Assembly: GCF_029428675.1 (NCBI RefSeq)
Contig: NZ_JAJNEL010000001.1
Coordinates: forward strand, 4,216,001-4,280,000
DNA length: 64,000 nucleotides
Direction of reading: 5' to 3'
Source of the DNA: Streptomyces sp. JH14
GTDB lineage: Bacteria > Actinomycetota > Actinomycetes > Streptomycetales > Streptomycetaceae
The notes beneath the pieces were generated by a model. That model did no database searches and was not told the DNA's origin. It worked only from the letters and a program-made list of their open reading frames with translations. The position numbers and the translations under genes were made by a program. Within the stretch, counting starts at the first letter, position 1, and each line of letters opens with the position of its first letter. This document shows positions 8,397 through 15,986 of the stretch, piece by piece.

Positions 8397-10151
8397 TCAG
8401 GCGCGCCGACGGCGCAGGGTCCGGAAGCGGCCGAGGATCGCAGCTGTCGCGGCTGCGAGGAGCGCGGCAGCGGCGGCTGCCAGGTTCGTGGCGGTCAGTC
8501 CGGTGCCGAGCATGCCCGTAGGTGCGGCTTCGGTCTTGCCCGCGCTGAGGCCGCCCTCACCCGCGTCGACCGGTCCGATGGGCTGTGCGCCGTGGCTGCC
8601 GCTGCCCTTCCAGGAGCCGTGGCTGCCGCCCTTCCCGCTCCAGGAGTCGTGCTTGCCTCCGCCGTTCCAGGAGTCGTGGTTGCCGTTGTTGTCGTGCTTG
8701 CCTCCGCCGTTCCAGGAGTCGTGGCTGTCGTTGTTGTCGTGCTTGCCTCCGCCGTTCCAGGAGTCGTGGTTGCCGTTGTTGTCGTGCTTGCCTCCGCCGT
8801 TCCAGGAGTCGTGGCTGTCGTTGTTGTCGTGCTTGCCTCCGCCGTTCCAGGAGTCGTGGTTGCCGTTGTTGTCGTGCTTGCCTCCGCCGTTCCAGGAGTC
8901 GTGGTTGCCGTTGTTGTCGTGCTTGCCTCCGCCGTTCCAGGAGTCGTGGTTGCCGTTGTTGTCGTGCTTGCCTCCGCCGTTCCAGGAGTCGTGGCTGTCG
9001 TTGTTGTCGTGCTTGCCTCCGCCGTTCCAGGAGTCGTGGCTGTCGTTGTTGTCGTGCTTGCCTCCGCCGTTCCAGGAGTCGTGGTTGCCGTTGTTGTCGT
9101 GCTTGCCTCCGCCGTTCCAGGAGTGGTCGTCGTGCTTCGAGTGGGTGGGCCAGGGCTTGGGCGTCGTCGTCGGGGTGGGGGCGGGGGACGGGGCCGTGGT
9201 GGCAGTGGTTGTCGGCGACGGGGATGCGGTGTGGTGCGGCGGGCGCGTGTGATGGGGAGGCCATGCGTCGTGCGACGGCCGGCCCTCGTGCGACGGCCAC
9301 GTGTCGTGCGACGGTCGGCCCTCGTGCGGCGACCAGGAGTCGTGGGGCGGGCGGGTGTGGCTCGGGGTGGGATACGGCGTCGGGCCGGGGCCGTCACCCG
9401 GTTCGGCGAAGTCCCACGTCGTGCCGTTGGCGGTGATGTCGTCGACGTACGTGTCGAGGCCGGCCGTGTTCAAACCGAGCCGGCCGACGTCGGCGATGAT
9501 TCCGTAAGCCCCTGAGCAGGCCGCCGCGAAGTCGGCCAGCGAGGCGTCCGTGCCGGCCGGATGGCCGGGGACGTCCTGTGAGGTGCGCATCATGGACGCG
9601 CCGGTCAGCTCGTACTTCTGCCAGGTGTCCGGCTGCAGGTCGCTGCCCTGAGCGTCCGCGTTCCGGCCGGGTTCGAGCGACAGCGTGGTGAAGGTTTCCC
9701 CGCACCGGGAGGGGAACTGGAGGTTGGGCCCGAAGTCCGCAAGGTTGGTGTCATCGGATCGTGTGTCCGTGTAGGCCCAGTACGAGACGCCCTGATCGAG
9801 GAGCGACTGCAGGGACACGGGCGTCGCCGACGAGTTGAAGGCGTGGGCCACCTGGGACTGCTGGTCGTTCGTCACGGCCAGATGGCGACTGCCGTTCAGC
9901 TGGACCGGGTCGGACTTCGGGGCGATTTCCTGGATGCCCGGGGTCCGGCCTTCGTTGCCGTCCTGGCCTTGGCCCTGGAGGCGGAGCCAGGGTTTGCCCG
10001 GGCCGAGACCGGACGGGTTCACCACCTGCACGGTGTCGACGGCCAGGGCGGTGGGCGCGGCCGCGCAGACGAGCGCGGAAACGGCGGCGGTGGCGGTGGC
10101 CGTCCGCAGGAGTGCGCGAGAGTGTCTCGCGAGGTACCGAGTTCGGGTCAT
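8397..10151 (-). CDS. Secreted, wall- or membrane-anchored protein with His/Asn/Gly-rich tandem repeats
   Basis: A 584-residue protein. An Arg-containing signal peptide ends near residue 37 (VCAAAPTALA). Residues about 40-250 form a compact domain with regularly spaced cysteines (PSRCGETF, AAACSGAYG) and aromatic-rich strands. A Pro/His linker follows with repeats such as HEGRPSHDTWPS, then ten copies of a 15-residue unit around HDSWNGGGKHDNN, ending in DS or GN. The C-terminus has a helix (NLAAAAAALLAAATAAILG) and the basic tail RFRTLRRRRA, typical of anchoring. AAPTG just before that helix is only a loose match to a sortase motif. The function is unknown; the repeats could bind metal or form a flexible stalk. 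Confidence 0.8.
   Translation of the reverse strand: MTRTRYLARHSRALLRTATATAAVSALVCAAAPTALAVDTVQVVNPSGLGPGKPWLRLQGQGQDGNEGRTPGIQEIAPKSDPVQLNGSRHLAVTNDQQSQVAHAFNSSATPVSLQSLLDQGVSYWAYTDTRSDDTNLADFGPNLQFPSRCGETFTTLSLEPGRNADAQGSDLQPDTWQKYELTGASMMRTSQDVPGHPAGTDASLADFAAACSGAYGIIADVGRLGLNTAGLDTYVDDITANGTTWDFAEPGDGPGPTPYPTPSHTRPPHDSWSPHEGRPSHDTWPSHEGRPSHDAWPPHHTRPPHHTASPSPTTTATTAPSPAPTPTTTPKPWPTHSKHDDHSWNGGGKHDNNGNHDSWNGGGKHDNNDSHDSWNGGGKHDNNDSHDSWNGGGKHDNNGNHDSWNGGGKHDNNGNHDSWNGGGKHDNNGNHDSWNGGGKHDNNDSHDSWNGGGKHDNNGNHDSWNGGGKHDNNDSHDSWNGGGKHDNNGNHDSWNGGGKHDSWSGKGGSHGSWKGSGSHGAQPIGPVDAGEGGLSAGKTEAAPTGMLGTGLTATNLAAAAAALLAAATAAILGRFRTLRRRRA
8656..9123 (-). repeat. Ten tandem 45-bp coding repeats
   Basis: A 45-bp unit (GTGCTTGCCTCCGCCGTTCC within it) repeats head to tail about ten times, in frame, inside the surface protein gene. 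Copies differ almost only in a variant block that encodes either NNGN or NNDS. The near identity of copies indicates recent expansion and likely length variation between strains. Confidence 0.92.
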
Positions 10152-10341
10152 GAAACGGTAGGAAAATATAAGCAGCCGATAATATTGCGCTTACTCACCG
10201 TGACACGCTTACGGTCGCCCGACTGCCGTACGTCCTGTCCGGGTGGTCCACCGCGGTCGTCCCGGACGCCGTCGGCGACGGCGATCGCCGGGCCGGCGGC
10301 GAGGGTGCCGCCCGGCGCGACGGTCACCGCTCCCGGGCTGC

Positions 10342-11349
10342 TTACGAGGCGGTGTCCGCGTCCGCCGCAAGCGGCTGTGAACGCCGCTGCGGCCGGGTCC
10401 GGGGCCGCGTCGCCTGTACCGTTGCCGCAAGCTTCGCCGCCTGTGCCTTCGTCCGTCGCGCCGTCCGGAACGCGTCCCACGTCAGCATCGTGAGCGCCAG
10501 CCACACCAGTGCGAACCCGGCCCACCGCTCGGGCGGCATCGCCTCGTGGAAGTACAGGATGCCCAGGGCGAACTGGAAGACCGGGGCCAGATACTGCAGC
10601 AGCCCCAGAGTCGAGAGCGGAACCCGGATCGCCGCCGCCCCGAACAGGACCAGCGGCGCGGCCGTCACGACACCGGTCGCGGCGAGCAGCACCGGATGGC
10701 CGGTGCCGCCGGAGACGAACGTCGCGTCGCCCTGCGCACCGAGCCACAGCAGATACCCGAGCGCGGGCAGGAACAGCACCGCGGTCTCGGCGGTGAGCGA
10801 CTCCAGGCCGCCCATGTTGACCTTCTTCTTCACCAGGCCGTACGTGGCGAAGGAGAACGCGAGCACCAGCGAGATCCACGGCGGACGCCCGTAACCGATC
10901 GCCAGCACGAGCACCGCCAGTACGCCCGTGGCGACCGCCACCCACTGCGCAGGGCGCAGGCGTTCGCCGAGGAGCAGAACGCCCATGGCGATGGTGACCA
11001 GCGGGTTGATGAAGTAGCCGAGCGATGCCTCGACGACATGGCCGCTGTTCACGGACCAGATGTACAGCCCCCAGTTGACGCTGATCACGGCCGCGGCGCA
11101 GGTGATCAGTGCCAGCTTCTTCGGCTGCCGCATCAGCTCGCCGATCCATGCCCAGCGGCGCAGTACGAGCAGCGCGATGCCGACGAAGGCGAGTGACCAG
11201 ACCATGCGGTGGGCGAGGATCTCGATCGCACCGGACGGCTTCAGCAGCGGCCAGAACAGCGGGACGATGCCCCACAGTCCGTAGGCGCCGATACCGGACA
11301 GCAAGCCCGCCCGCTGTTCGTTCGTCCCTGCCACGGGCCCTCCCGGCAT
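10342..11349 (-). CDS. rarD: RarD-type EamA family transporter
   Basis: A 335-residue membrane protein with about ten helices in two EamA repeats. RAGLLSGIGAYGLWGIVPLFWPLL at the N-terminus and RMVWSLAFVGIALL, VISVNWGLYIWSVNSGHVVEASLGYFINPL and LGLLQYLAPVFQFALGILYFHEAM are all characteristic of RarD proteins, which are drug/metabolite-type permeases of unproven substrate. The C-terminal 45 residues are basic and disordered. Start choice is uncertain: ATG at 11349, or GTG at 11334, which has GGGAGG closely upstream. The 190 bases between its stop and the surface protein start hold no recognised gene. Confidence 0.85.
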   Translation of the reverse strand: MPGGPVAGTNEQRAGLLSGIGAYGLWGIVPLFWPLLKPSGAIEILAHRMVWSLAFVGIALLVLRRWAWIGELMRQPKKLALITCAAAVISVNWGLYIWSVNSGHVVEASLGYFINPLVTIAMGVLLLGERLRPAQWVAVATGVLAVLVLAIGYGRPPWISLVLAFSFATYGLVKKKVNMGGLESLTAETAVLFLPALGYLLWLGAQGDATFVSGGTGHPVLLAATGVVTAAPLVLFGAAAIRVPLSTLGLLQYLAPVFQFALGILYFHEAMPPERWAGFALVWLALTMLTWDAFRTARRTKAQAAKLAATVQATRPRTRPQRRSQPLAADADTAS

Positions 11350-11473
11350 CCCTCGCGTCAGCCGTTCGGCTGCATCGTCAACTGCACGACGGTATCGCCA
11401 CGAGGGCCCGGTGTCATACCCGTATCGGGATACGGTCATGACATCGGACCCGGCCGGGTCGGGGCGATGCGCC

Positions 11474-12334
11474 CTACGCGGCAGCGATCGCGGCGGCCAC
11501 CGTCTCGGTCAGCGGCGTCGTCGGGCGGCCGATCAGGCGGGCCAGATCACCGCTCGTTCCGGCGAGCAGTCCGCGTCCGATCGCCTCGTCGACGTCGACC
11601 AGGATCGCCGCGAAGCCCTCGGGCAGACCGGCGCCGACCAGGATCTCCTGGTGCACGGCGGCGGGGACGTCGTTGTACGCGATCTCCTTGCCGGTGGCCT
11701 TCGACACCTCGGCCGCGTACTCGGCCAGCGACCAGGCGACGTCGCCGCTCAGCTCGTACGTCCTGCCGAGGTGACCCTCGCCGGTCAGTACGGCGGCCGC
11801 GGCGGCTGCGTAGTCGGCGCGCGTGGCGGAGGCGACCCGGCCGTCGCCCGCGTTGGCGACGACGGCGCCGTGCTCCAGGACCGGGGCGAGGTTCGCCGTG
11901 TAGTTCTCGGTGTACCAGCCGTTGCGCAGGAAGGTGTACGGCAGGCCGGAGTCGAGGATCAGCTGTTCGGTGACCTTGTGCTCGGCCGCCAGCCGGAAGT
12001 CGGCGGCCGGGCCGCCGAGCACGCCGGTGTACGCGAGCTGCGCGACACCCACCGTTCCGGCCGCGTCGATGACGGCGGTGTGCTGGGGTATGCGCCTGCC
12101 GACCTCGCTGCCGGAGATGAGCAGGACGCGGTCCCCCGCCTTGAAGGCGGGGGTGAGGGTCTCGGGCCGGTCGTAGTCGGCGATGCGGAGCTCGACGCCG
12201 CGGGCGGCGAGGCCGGCGGCCTTCTCCTTGTTGCGGACGACCGCGGCGATCTCGCTCGCGGGCACGGTGGCCAGCAGCCGGTCGACGACGAGGCGGCCGA
12301 GCTCTCCGGTGGCTCCGGTGACAACGATGCTCAT
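11474..12334 (-). CDS. NmrA/QorB-like NAD(P)-binding oxidoreductase
   Basis: A 286-residue atypical short-chain dehydrogenase. The glycine-rich nucleotide motif TGATGELG is at residues 6-13. The protein closely follows the QorB quinone reductase layout: VVRNKEKAAGLAARGVELRIADYDRPETL, the YTGVLGG segment, SGLPYTFLRNGWYTENY and the C-terminal LIGRPTTPLTETVAAAI. The ATG at 12334 follows GGGAGCAACCACCC. It is divergent from an HxlR regulator, the standard genetic arrangement for this oxidoreductase type, and a palindrome lies between them. Reduction of quinones with NADPH is the family activity, not shown here. Confidence 0.87.
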   Translation of the reverse strand: MSIVVTGATGELGRLVVDRLLATVPASEIAAVVRNKEKAAGLAARGVELRIADYDRPETLTPAFKAGDRVLLISGSEVGRRIPQHTAVIDAAGTVGVAQLAYTGVLGGPAADFRLAAEHKVTEQLILDSGLPYTFLRNGWYTENYTANLAPVLEHGAVVANAGDGRVASATRADYAAAAAAVLTGEGHLGRTYELSGDVAWSLAEYAAEVSKATGKEIAYNDVPAAVHQEILVGAGLPEGFAAILVDVDEAIGRGLLAGTSGDLARLIGRPTTPLTETVAAAIAAA

Positions 12335-12417
12335 GGGTGGTTGCTCCCTTTTGGTGGCGCTGATCCTTGTTCGGTCTCTCTGTCCAGCCACCCTAGGAGA
12401 AGCGCTAACCAAGAGAA

Positions 12418-12442
12418 AGTACCCACTTTGGAGTAAGGTACT
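12418..12442. promoter_or_regulatory. Probable HxlR operator
   Basis: AGTACC (12418-12423) and GGTACT (12437-12442) are exact inverted arms with 13 bases between, ending three bases before the HxlR start codon and within the 111-base divergent intergenic region. Position and symmetry fit an autoregulatory operator also controlling the divergent oxidoreductase. Assignment is inference from context. Confidence 0.6.
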
Positions 12443-12445
12443 GGC

Positions 12446-12841
12446 ATGAGCGTAAGCAAGGCACCGGATGTGAACCGGCGGATGTGCCCGTCCCGGCTGG
12501 TGCTCGAACACGTCACCAGTCGCTGGGGCGTCCTGGTCCTGGCCGCGCTGCTGGAGCGGTCCTACCGCTTCAGCGAACTGCGCCGAGAGGTCGACGGCGT
12601 CAGCGAGAAGATGCTGGCCCAGACCCTGCAGACGCTGGAGCGCGACGGCTTCGTGCACCGCGACGCCAGGCCGGTGATCCCGCCGCGGGTGGACTACACG
12701 CTCACCGAGCTGGGCAGGGAGGCGGCCGAGCAGGTGTGGGGGCTGGCCCGCTGGACGGAGCGGCGCCTCGACGCCGTGCACGCGGCCCGCGAGACGTACG
12801 ACGCCCGGAAGCGGCAGGCGACCGAGGACCGGGCGGGCTGA
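12446..12841 (+). CDS. HxlR family transcriptional regulator
   Basis: A 131-residue winged-helix regulator. It carries the family hallmark cysteine in NRRMCPSRLVLEHVTSRWGVLVLAALL (C13), followed by YRFSELRREVDGVSEKMLAQTLQTLERDGFV and the wing RPVIPPRVDYTLTELG. HxlR proteins often sense electrophiles, quinones or aldehydes through that cysteine. It is divergent from the QorB-like gene, the usual target, and a short palindrome overlaps its leader. It is convergent with the APC permease, with 31 bases between stops. Confidence 0.9.
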   Translation: MSVSKAPDVNRRMCPSRLVLEHVTSRWGVLVLAALLERSYRFSELRREVDGVSEKMLAQTLQTLERDGFVHRDARPVIPPRVDYTLTELGREAAEQVWGLARWTERRLDAVHAARETYDARKRQATEDRAG

Positions 12842-12872
12842 GGGAGTCCGGGCCCGGACGGACCGTGCGGGC

Positions 12873-14834
12873 TCAGTCGGGCTGAGGGGCCCCGCCCTCC
12901 TCCAGCGTCCGCAGCGCCCGCGCGACGTCGAACGGCAGGATCGTCACGGCCACGTTCGGCAGCTGCCCCAGCGCCTTGGCCATCTGCTCGCCGGTGCCCC
13001 GGTGCAGCATCTTCCCGAGCGCGTTCGGGTACAGCCGCCTCGGCACGAGCACCGTCAGCGACGTCTCGCCGTCCGCGGTGGTGCGGGCCGCGAGCTCCCT
13101 CATCGCATGACGCAGCCGCCGGTCCGGGCACGCCACCACCTCCAGCGACACGGTGGTGGCGGCCGTCGCCTCCCACTGCGCGGCCAGCCGTCTGCCGTGC
13201 GCCTCGTCGATCGAGAAGTGCACCGCCCGGATCTCGTCCGGGCGCAGCTCATGGGCGTACCGCAGTGCCTTCAGCGTGGCCAGGTCCAGCGACTCGACGA
13301 GGACGAAGACGAGATGGCGCCGGACCCGCGGCCGGTCGGCGCCCGGGGCCTGGATGCTTTTCAGCGCGGCGGCCTCGCGCCGGTACTCGCGGTTGATCCG
13401 CATGAGCCCCCAGACGCCCAGCGGGAAGATCACCACGACCAGCCAGGCGCCCTCGGTGAACTTGGTGACCGCGAAGATCAGCACCACGGCGGCCGAGATG
13501 ACCGCGGCCAGCCCATTGACCGCGATCTTCAGCCGGCGGTAGGGCTCGCGGCGGCGTAGGTGGTACGCCGTGAGGCCGGATCCCGCCATGGTGAACGCGG
13601 TGAACACGCCGATCGCGTACAGCGCCACCAGTCTGTCCACGCTGGCGCCGGTCGCCAGCAGCAGCGCCAGAGAGACGACGGTGAGCGAGATGATCCCGTT
13701 GGAGAACGCCAGCCGGTGGCCGCGCCGGGTCAGCACCCGCGGCAGGAACCGGTCCGCAGCCACGAAGCTGGCGAGGAACGGGAAGCCGGTGAACGGGGTG
13801 TTGGCGCCCGTATAGAGGACCAGTGCGGTCGCCAGCTGCACGAAGACCAGCCCGATCGTCCCCAACGGCCCGCCGCCGAAGGCGAGATGGGCCTCCTGCG
13901 CGATGACGGTCGGTGTGCCGTCGGTGTACGGCACGGCGTGCGTGAAGTGCGCAAGGGTGGAGACGCCGAGGACGAGGGTGCCGAGCACACAGCTCATCAC
14001 GATGAGGGTGCGGCGGGCGTTGCGGCCCTGCGGTTCGCGGAAAGCGGAGATGCCGTTGGAGATCGCCTCCAGCCCGGTGAGCGACGAGCCGCCGTTGGCG
14101 AAGGAGCGCAGCACGATGAAGAGCGAGGCACCGTACAGCCAGCCGTTGCCCGGCGTGCCCAGCGGCACCACCCCGTCCGCGTGCAGATCGGCGTGCGGCA
14201 GCCCGCCCGTCAGCGCGCGCACTCCGGCGGCGACGAGCACCAGACCGACCGCGGTCATGAAGAGATAGGCGGGCAGCGCGAAGGTCCGGCCCGCCTCGCG
14301 CACGCCCCGCAGATTCCCGTAGGCGAGCAGCACGATCACCCCGGCGGAGACCGGGAGCTGCAGATGGTCCAGCCCGGTCCAGCCGCCCCCGACCAGATGG
14401 GCGAGCGAGATGAGGGCGTTGGTGCCGGCCGACACCTGGACGGCGACGGTCACGATGTAGTCGACGAGCAGTGCCACGGCGGCGATCTGGGCGATGTTCG
14501 GCCCGAAGTTCTCCCGGGCGACGACATACGAACCGCCCGCCCGCGTGTAGATCATGACGACGTCGCTGTAACAGAGCGTCAGAAGCAGCAGGACGAGCAG
14601 GATCGCGCCGGTCACCGGCATGAGCAGGGTGAAGGCCGCCGCGCCGACGACGGGCACGAGGACCCGCAGCATCTCCTCGGAGCCGTACGCCGATGAGCTG
14701 ATGCAGTCGGAGGCGAGCACCCCGAGCGCCGTCCGGTTGTTCAGCTTCTCGTCGCTGATGCGCTCGGTGGTGAGGGGCTTGCCGAGCAGATGCCGTTTGA
14801 TGCGGTACGCGGGACGGTCCAGGGCCATGGCCAC
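12873..14834 (-). CDS. APC family permease with cytosolic C-terminal domain
   Basis: A 653-residue transporter. After a basic N-terminus (RIKRHLLGKPLTT) come about twelve transmembrane helices from residue 45 to 470, including SSSAYGSEEMLRVL and RAGGSYVVARENFG, which form the substrate and ion site region in the amino acid-polyamine-organocation superfamily. Residues about 490-653 are a soluble domain with alternating beta strands and helices (LVFVLVESLDLATLKALRYAHEL, LTVLVPRRLYPNAL), reminiscent of a universal-stress-like regulatory domain. An amino acid or potassium-type substrate is possible. It lies downstream of a strong terminator that ends the kor operon, so it has its own promoter. 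Confidence 0.85.
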   Translation of the reverse strand: MAMALDRPAYRIKRHLLGKPLTTERISDEKLNNRTALGVLASDCISSSAYGSEEMLRVLVPVVGAAAFTLLMPVTGAILLVLLLLTLCYSDVVMIYTRAGGSYVVARENFGPNIAQIAAVALLVDYIVTVAVQVSAGTNALISLAHLVGGGWTGLDHLQLPVSAGVIVLLAYGNLRGVREAGRTFALPAYLFMTAVGLVLVAAGVRALTGGLPHADLHADGVVPLGTPGNGWLYGASLFIVLRSFANGGSSLTGLEAISNGISAFREPQGRNARRTLIVMSCVLGTLVLGVSTLAHFTHAVPYTDGTPTVIAQEAHLAFGGGPLGTIGLVFVQLATALVLYTGANTPFTGFPFLASFVAADRFLPRVLTRRGHRLAFSNGIISLTVVSLALLLATGASVDRLVALYAIGVFTAFTMAGSGLTAYHLRRREPYRRLKIAVNGLAAVISAAVVLIFAVTKFTEGAWLVVVIFPLGVWGLMRINREYRREAAALKSIQAPGADRPRVRRHLVFVLVESLDLATLKALRYAHELRPDEIRAVHFSIDEAHGRRLAAQWEATAATTVSLEVVACPDRRLRHAMRELAARTTADGETSLTVLVPRRLYPNALGKMLHRGTGEQMAKALGQLPNVAVTILPFDVARALRTLEEGGAPQPD

Positions 14835-14838
14835 ATGA

Positions 14839-14890
14839 GAACGGGTGCCGGGCCGGGAGCGGTGAAGACTCCCCGGCCCGGCACCCGTTC
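14839..14890 (-). terminator. Strong terminator of the korAB operon
   Basis: A 19-bp nearly perfect stem: GAACGGGTGCCGGGCCGGG at 14839-14857 pairs with 14872-14890 around a 14-base loop. It lies just beyond the korB stop at 14907 on the minus strand and isolates the APC permease gene. Confidence 0.85.
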
Positions 14891-14906
14891 GGTGCGTCCG
14901 TCCGCC

Positions 14907-15986
14907 CTACCCGACGACTGTCCAGTTGTCGTTGCCCGCGAGCAGCGCGGCCAGGTCGCCCTTGCCGTTCTGTTCGATCGCGGTGTCGAGCTGCTCGGCC
15001 ATCTGCGTGTCGTAGACCGGTCGCTCGACGCTGCGCAGTACCCCGATCGGGGTCTGGTGCAGGGTGTCGGGGTCGGCCAGCCGGGACAGCGCGAACGCCG
15101 TGGTGGGGCTGGCGGCATGCGCGTCGTGGATCAGGACCTGCGACTCGTTCTCCGCGGTGACCTCGACGACCTTGAGATCGCCGGTGGCCGGGTCGCGTAC
15201 GACACCCTTGGACTGCCCGGCGCCGAAGCGGATCGGCTGCCCGTGCTCCAGCCGGATCACCGCGTTCTCCGCCTGGTCCTTGTCCTTGAGGACCTCGAAG
15301 GCGCCGTCGTTGAAGATGTTGCAGTTCTGGTAGATCTCCACCAGCGCCGTGCCCGGGTGGGCCGCGGCCTCGCGCAGCACGCTCGTGAGGTGCTTGCGGT
15401 CGGAGTCCACCGTGCGGGCGACGAACGAGGCCTCCGCGCCGAGAGCCAGCGACACCGGGTTGAAGGGGGCGTCGAGCGAGCCCATCGGCGTCGACTTGGT
15501 GATCTTGCCGACCTCGGAGGTGGGGGAGTACTGCCCCTTGGTGAGCCCGTAGATCCGGTTGTTGAAGAGCAGGATCTTGAGGTTCACATTGCGGCGCAGC
15601 GCGTGGATGAGGTGGTTGCCGCCGATGGACAGCGCGTCGCCGTCACCCGTGACGACCCAGACGGACAGGTCGCGCCGCGACGAGGCCAGGCCCGTGGCGA
15701 TGGCCGGGGCGCGGCCGTGGATCGAGTGCATCCCGTACGTGTTCATGTAGTACGGGAACCGGGAGGAACAGCCGATGCCGGAGACGAAGACGATGTTCTC
15801 CTTCGCCAGACCGAGCTCGGGCATGAAGCCCTGCACGGCCGCGAGGACCGCGTAGTCACCGCAACCGGGGCACCAGCGCACTTCCTGGTCGGACTTGAAG
15901 TCCTTCATGGACTGCCTGGCCTCGGCCTTGGGCACCAACTGCAGGGCGGGGAGCCCGGTAGGCAGTGCCTGGTCGGTGTTAGGCAT
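14907..15986 (-). CDS. korB: 2-oxoacid:ferredoxin oxidoreductase, beta subunit (2-oxoglutarate type)
   Basis: A 359-residue thiamine diphosphate-binding subunit. WCPGCGDYAV and GIGCSSRFPYYM carry cysteines for the 4Fe-4S cluster, and NCNIFND a third. The TPP-binding segment is VVTGDGDALSIGGNHLIHALRRN followed by ILLFNNRIYGLTKGQ. With KorA it decarboxylates 2-oxoglutarate to succinyl-CoA and passes two electrons to ferredoxin. The start overlaps the end of korA by 8 bases. The closest well-studied relative is the mycobacterial anaerobic-type KorAB that bypasses 2-oxoglutarate dehydrogenase; assigning 2-oxoglutarate over pyruvate is by this resemblance. No ferredoxin gene is adjacent. Confidence 0.9.
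   Translation of the reverse strand: MPNTDQALPTGLPALQLVPKAEARQSMKDFKSDQEVRWCPGCGDYAVLAAVQGFMPELGLAKENIVFVSGIGCSSRFPYYMNTYGMHSIHGRAPAIATGLASSRRDLSVWVVTGDGDALSIGGNHLIHALRRNVNLKILLFNNRIYGLTKGQYSPTSEVGKITKSTPMGSLDAPFNPVSLALGAEASFVARTVDSDRKHLTSVLREAAAHPGTALVEIYQNCNIFNDGAFEVLKDKDQAENAVIRLEHGQPIRFGAGQSKGVVRDPATGDLKVVEVTAENESQVLIHDAHAASPTTAFALSRLADPDTLHQTPIGVLRSVERPVYDTQMAEQLDTAIEQNGKGDLAALLAGNDNWTVVG

Noticed and set aside
8656..9123. Regular direct repeats that might suggest a CRISPR array
   Set aside because: Units are contiguous 45-bp in-frame coding repeats without unique spacers.
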